Assembly (NCBI GenBank): GCA_030145435.1
Contig: JAQYVQ010000589.1
Span: forward strand, 1-5,403
DNA: 5,403 bases
Source of the DNA: Syntrophobacteria bacterium
GTDB taxonomy: Bacteria; Desulfobacterota; DSWW01
Reading direction: 5' to 3'
Below the pieces are notes generated by a model. That model made no database searches, was not told where the DNA came from, and saw nothing but the letters and a program-made list of their open reading frames with translations. The position numbers and the translations under genes are program-made. How positions within the stretch are numbered: the first letter of the stretch is position 1; each line of letters opens with the position of its first letter. Shown in pieces: positions 5,131 through 5,403 of this stretch.

Positions 5131-5403
5131 TTCCTCTCTCGTCCTGTCATTCCTGTAAGGGTAAATGCTCTCGTGGGTCGGCAGGAGGCTGTCACCATGT
5201 TCACCGTAGAGAGCCTGAGTTCATCGGTGCTGTGTTGGGTTCCCTCGGAGATTTGCGCCGGGCTCGTCTCCGTAAGGCCCATCCGGGCCTCCTCTGCCGC
5301 GATCCGGATGTCGCATGCACGGGCTGTTCTTCGATGTGGGGCTGGAAAATCTTGCTCCAAAAGGGTAAACCTAGATGCGGCAAGAAAATTCGAGGGAAAA
5401 GGC
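5109..5403 (-). pseudogene. Probable enoyl-CoA hydratase (crotonase) remnant, methylglutaconyl-CoA hydratase-like, cut by the window edge
   Basis: One minus-strand frame is open from the window edge (5402) to a TAA at 5109-5111. It contains ACDIRIAAEEARMGLTET (5265-5318), an almost perfect copy of a core crotonase block; the GLTET ending is typical of AUH/LiuC-type methylglutaconyl-CoA hydratases. Just after it, SPAQISEGTQ (to 5235) looks like a worn SLAIIPGAGGTQ with substitutions and two codons lost. Before it the GGG oxyanion-hole segment is absent: the frame reads LLEQDFPAP then HRRTARACD, as if about a dozen codons had been deleted. After GTQ only 41 residues remain instead of roughly 120, with a faintly crotonase-like end (RERKWEGKK). 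The frame overlaps the lyase start by 22 bases. The core match is seen directly; the decay history is inference. It could instead be a sequence-error-ridden gene. Confidence 0.6.

Noticed and set aside
5131..5208. Minus-strand reading LYGEHGDSLLP in the lyase frame upstream of its ATG, recalling the GEHGDS segment of lactate/malate dehydrogenases
   Set aside because: It is an isolated short match with no start codon of standard type and no surrounding dehydrogenase sequence; probably chance.
5197..5403. A plus-strand open frame running off the right edge, with a good AGGAGG (5183-5188) 8 bases before its ATG
   Set aside because: The translation is Ser/Arg/Ala-rich with no family likeness and is antisense to the crotonase core, which better explains this DNA. 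The good ribosome binding site keeps it from being wholly excluded.

Overview
The window looks like ordinary chromosomal DNA from a GC-rich Gram-negative bacterium. Genes are tightly packed, third codon positions are GC-rich, and the features include a prepilin-type protein, a PilZ protein, an RsbU/V/W-like partner-switching set and an HMG-CoA lyase. A Desulfobacterota (deltaproteobacterial) or related lineage would fit, but this is inference from gene content; no marker gene settles it.

Layout. At the left edge is the C-terminal end of a cofactor-independent phosphoglycerate mutase (gpmI, to 253, + strand). Converging on it, 7 bases away, is a small STAS anti-sigma-factor antagonist (261-605, - strand). 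A 154-base divergent intergenic region follows; it holds a plausible sigma70-type promoter for the STAS gene. Then comes a compact + strand operon: a short type IV pilin/pseudopilin-like protein (760-1125), an RsbW-like HATPase anti-sigma kinase (1138-1641, TTG start) and a GAF-containing RsbU-like PP2C phosphatase (1638-3332, ATGA overlap with the kinase gene). A 249-base gap with a possible promoter leads to a PilZ-domain protein (3582-4019, +). Between PilZ and the convergent HMG-CoA lyase gene (4189-5130, -) is a 169-base spacer with a striking 23-base inverted repeat. Upstream of the lyase, at the right edge on the - strand, lies what appears to be a decayed enoyl-CoA hydratase (crotonase) remnant. 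It most resembles the methylglutaconyl-CoA hydratase type, whose product is the lyase substrate.

How the genes work together. The STAS antagonist, HATPase kinase and PP2C phosphatase are the three standard parts of a partner switch. The kinase phosphorylates the antagonist and may bind a sigma factor or other target, and the phosphatase reverses the phosphorylation when its sensory region is stimulated. No sigma factor is encoded in the window, so the output is unknown. The pilin-like gene as first cistron and the PilZ (c-di-GMP receptor type) gene downstream suggest a link to surface structures or attachment; this is inference. The lyase and the hydratase relic belong to leucine/isovalerate catabolism and are unrelated to the switch.

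The best leads are the hydratase relic beside the lyase, the pilin cistron inside a partner-switching operon, and the long inverted repeat at 4026-4113.
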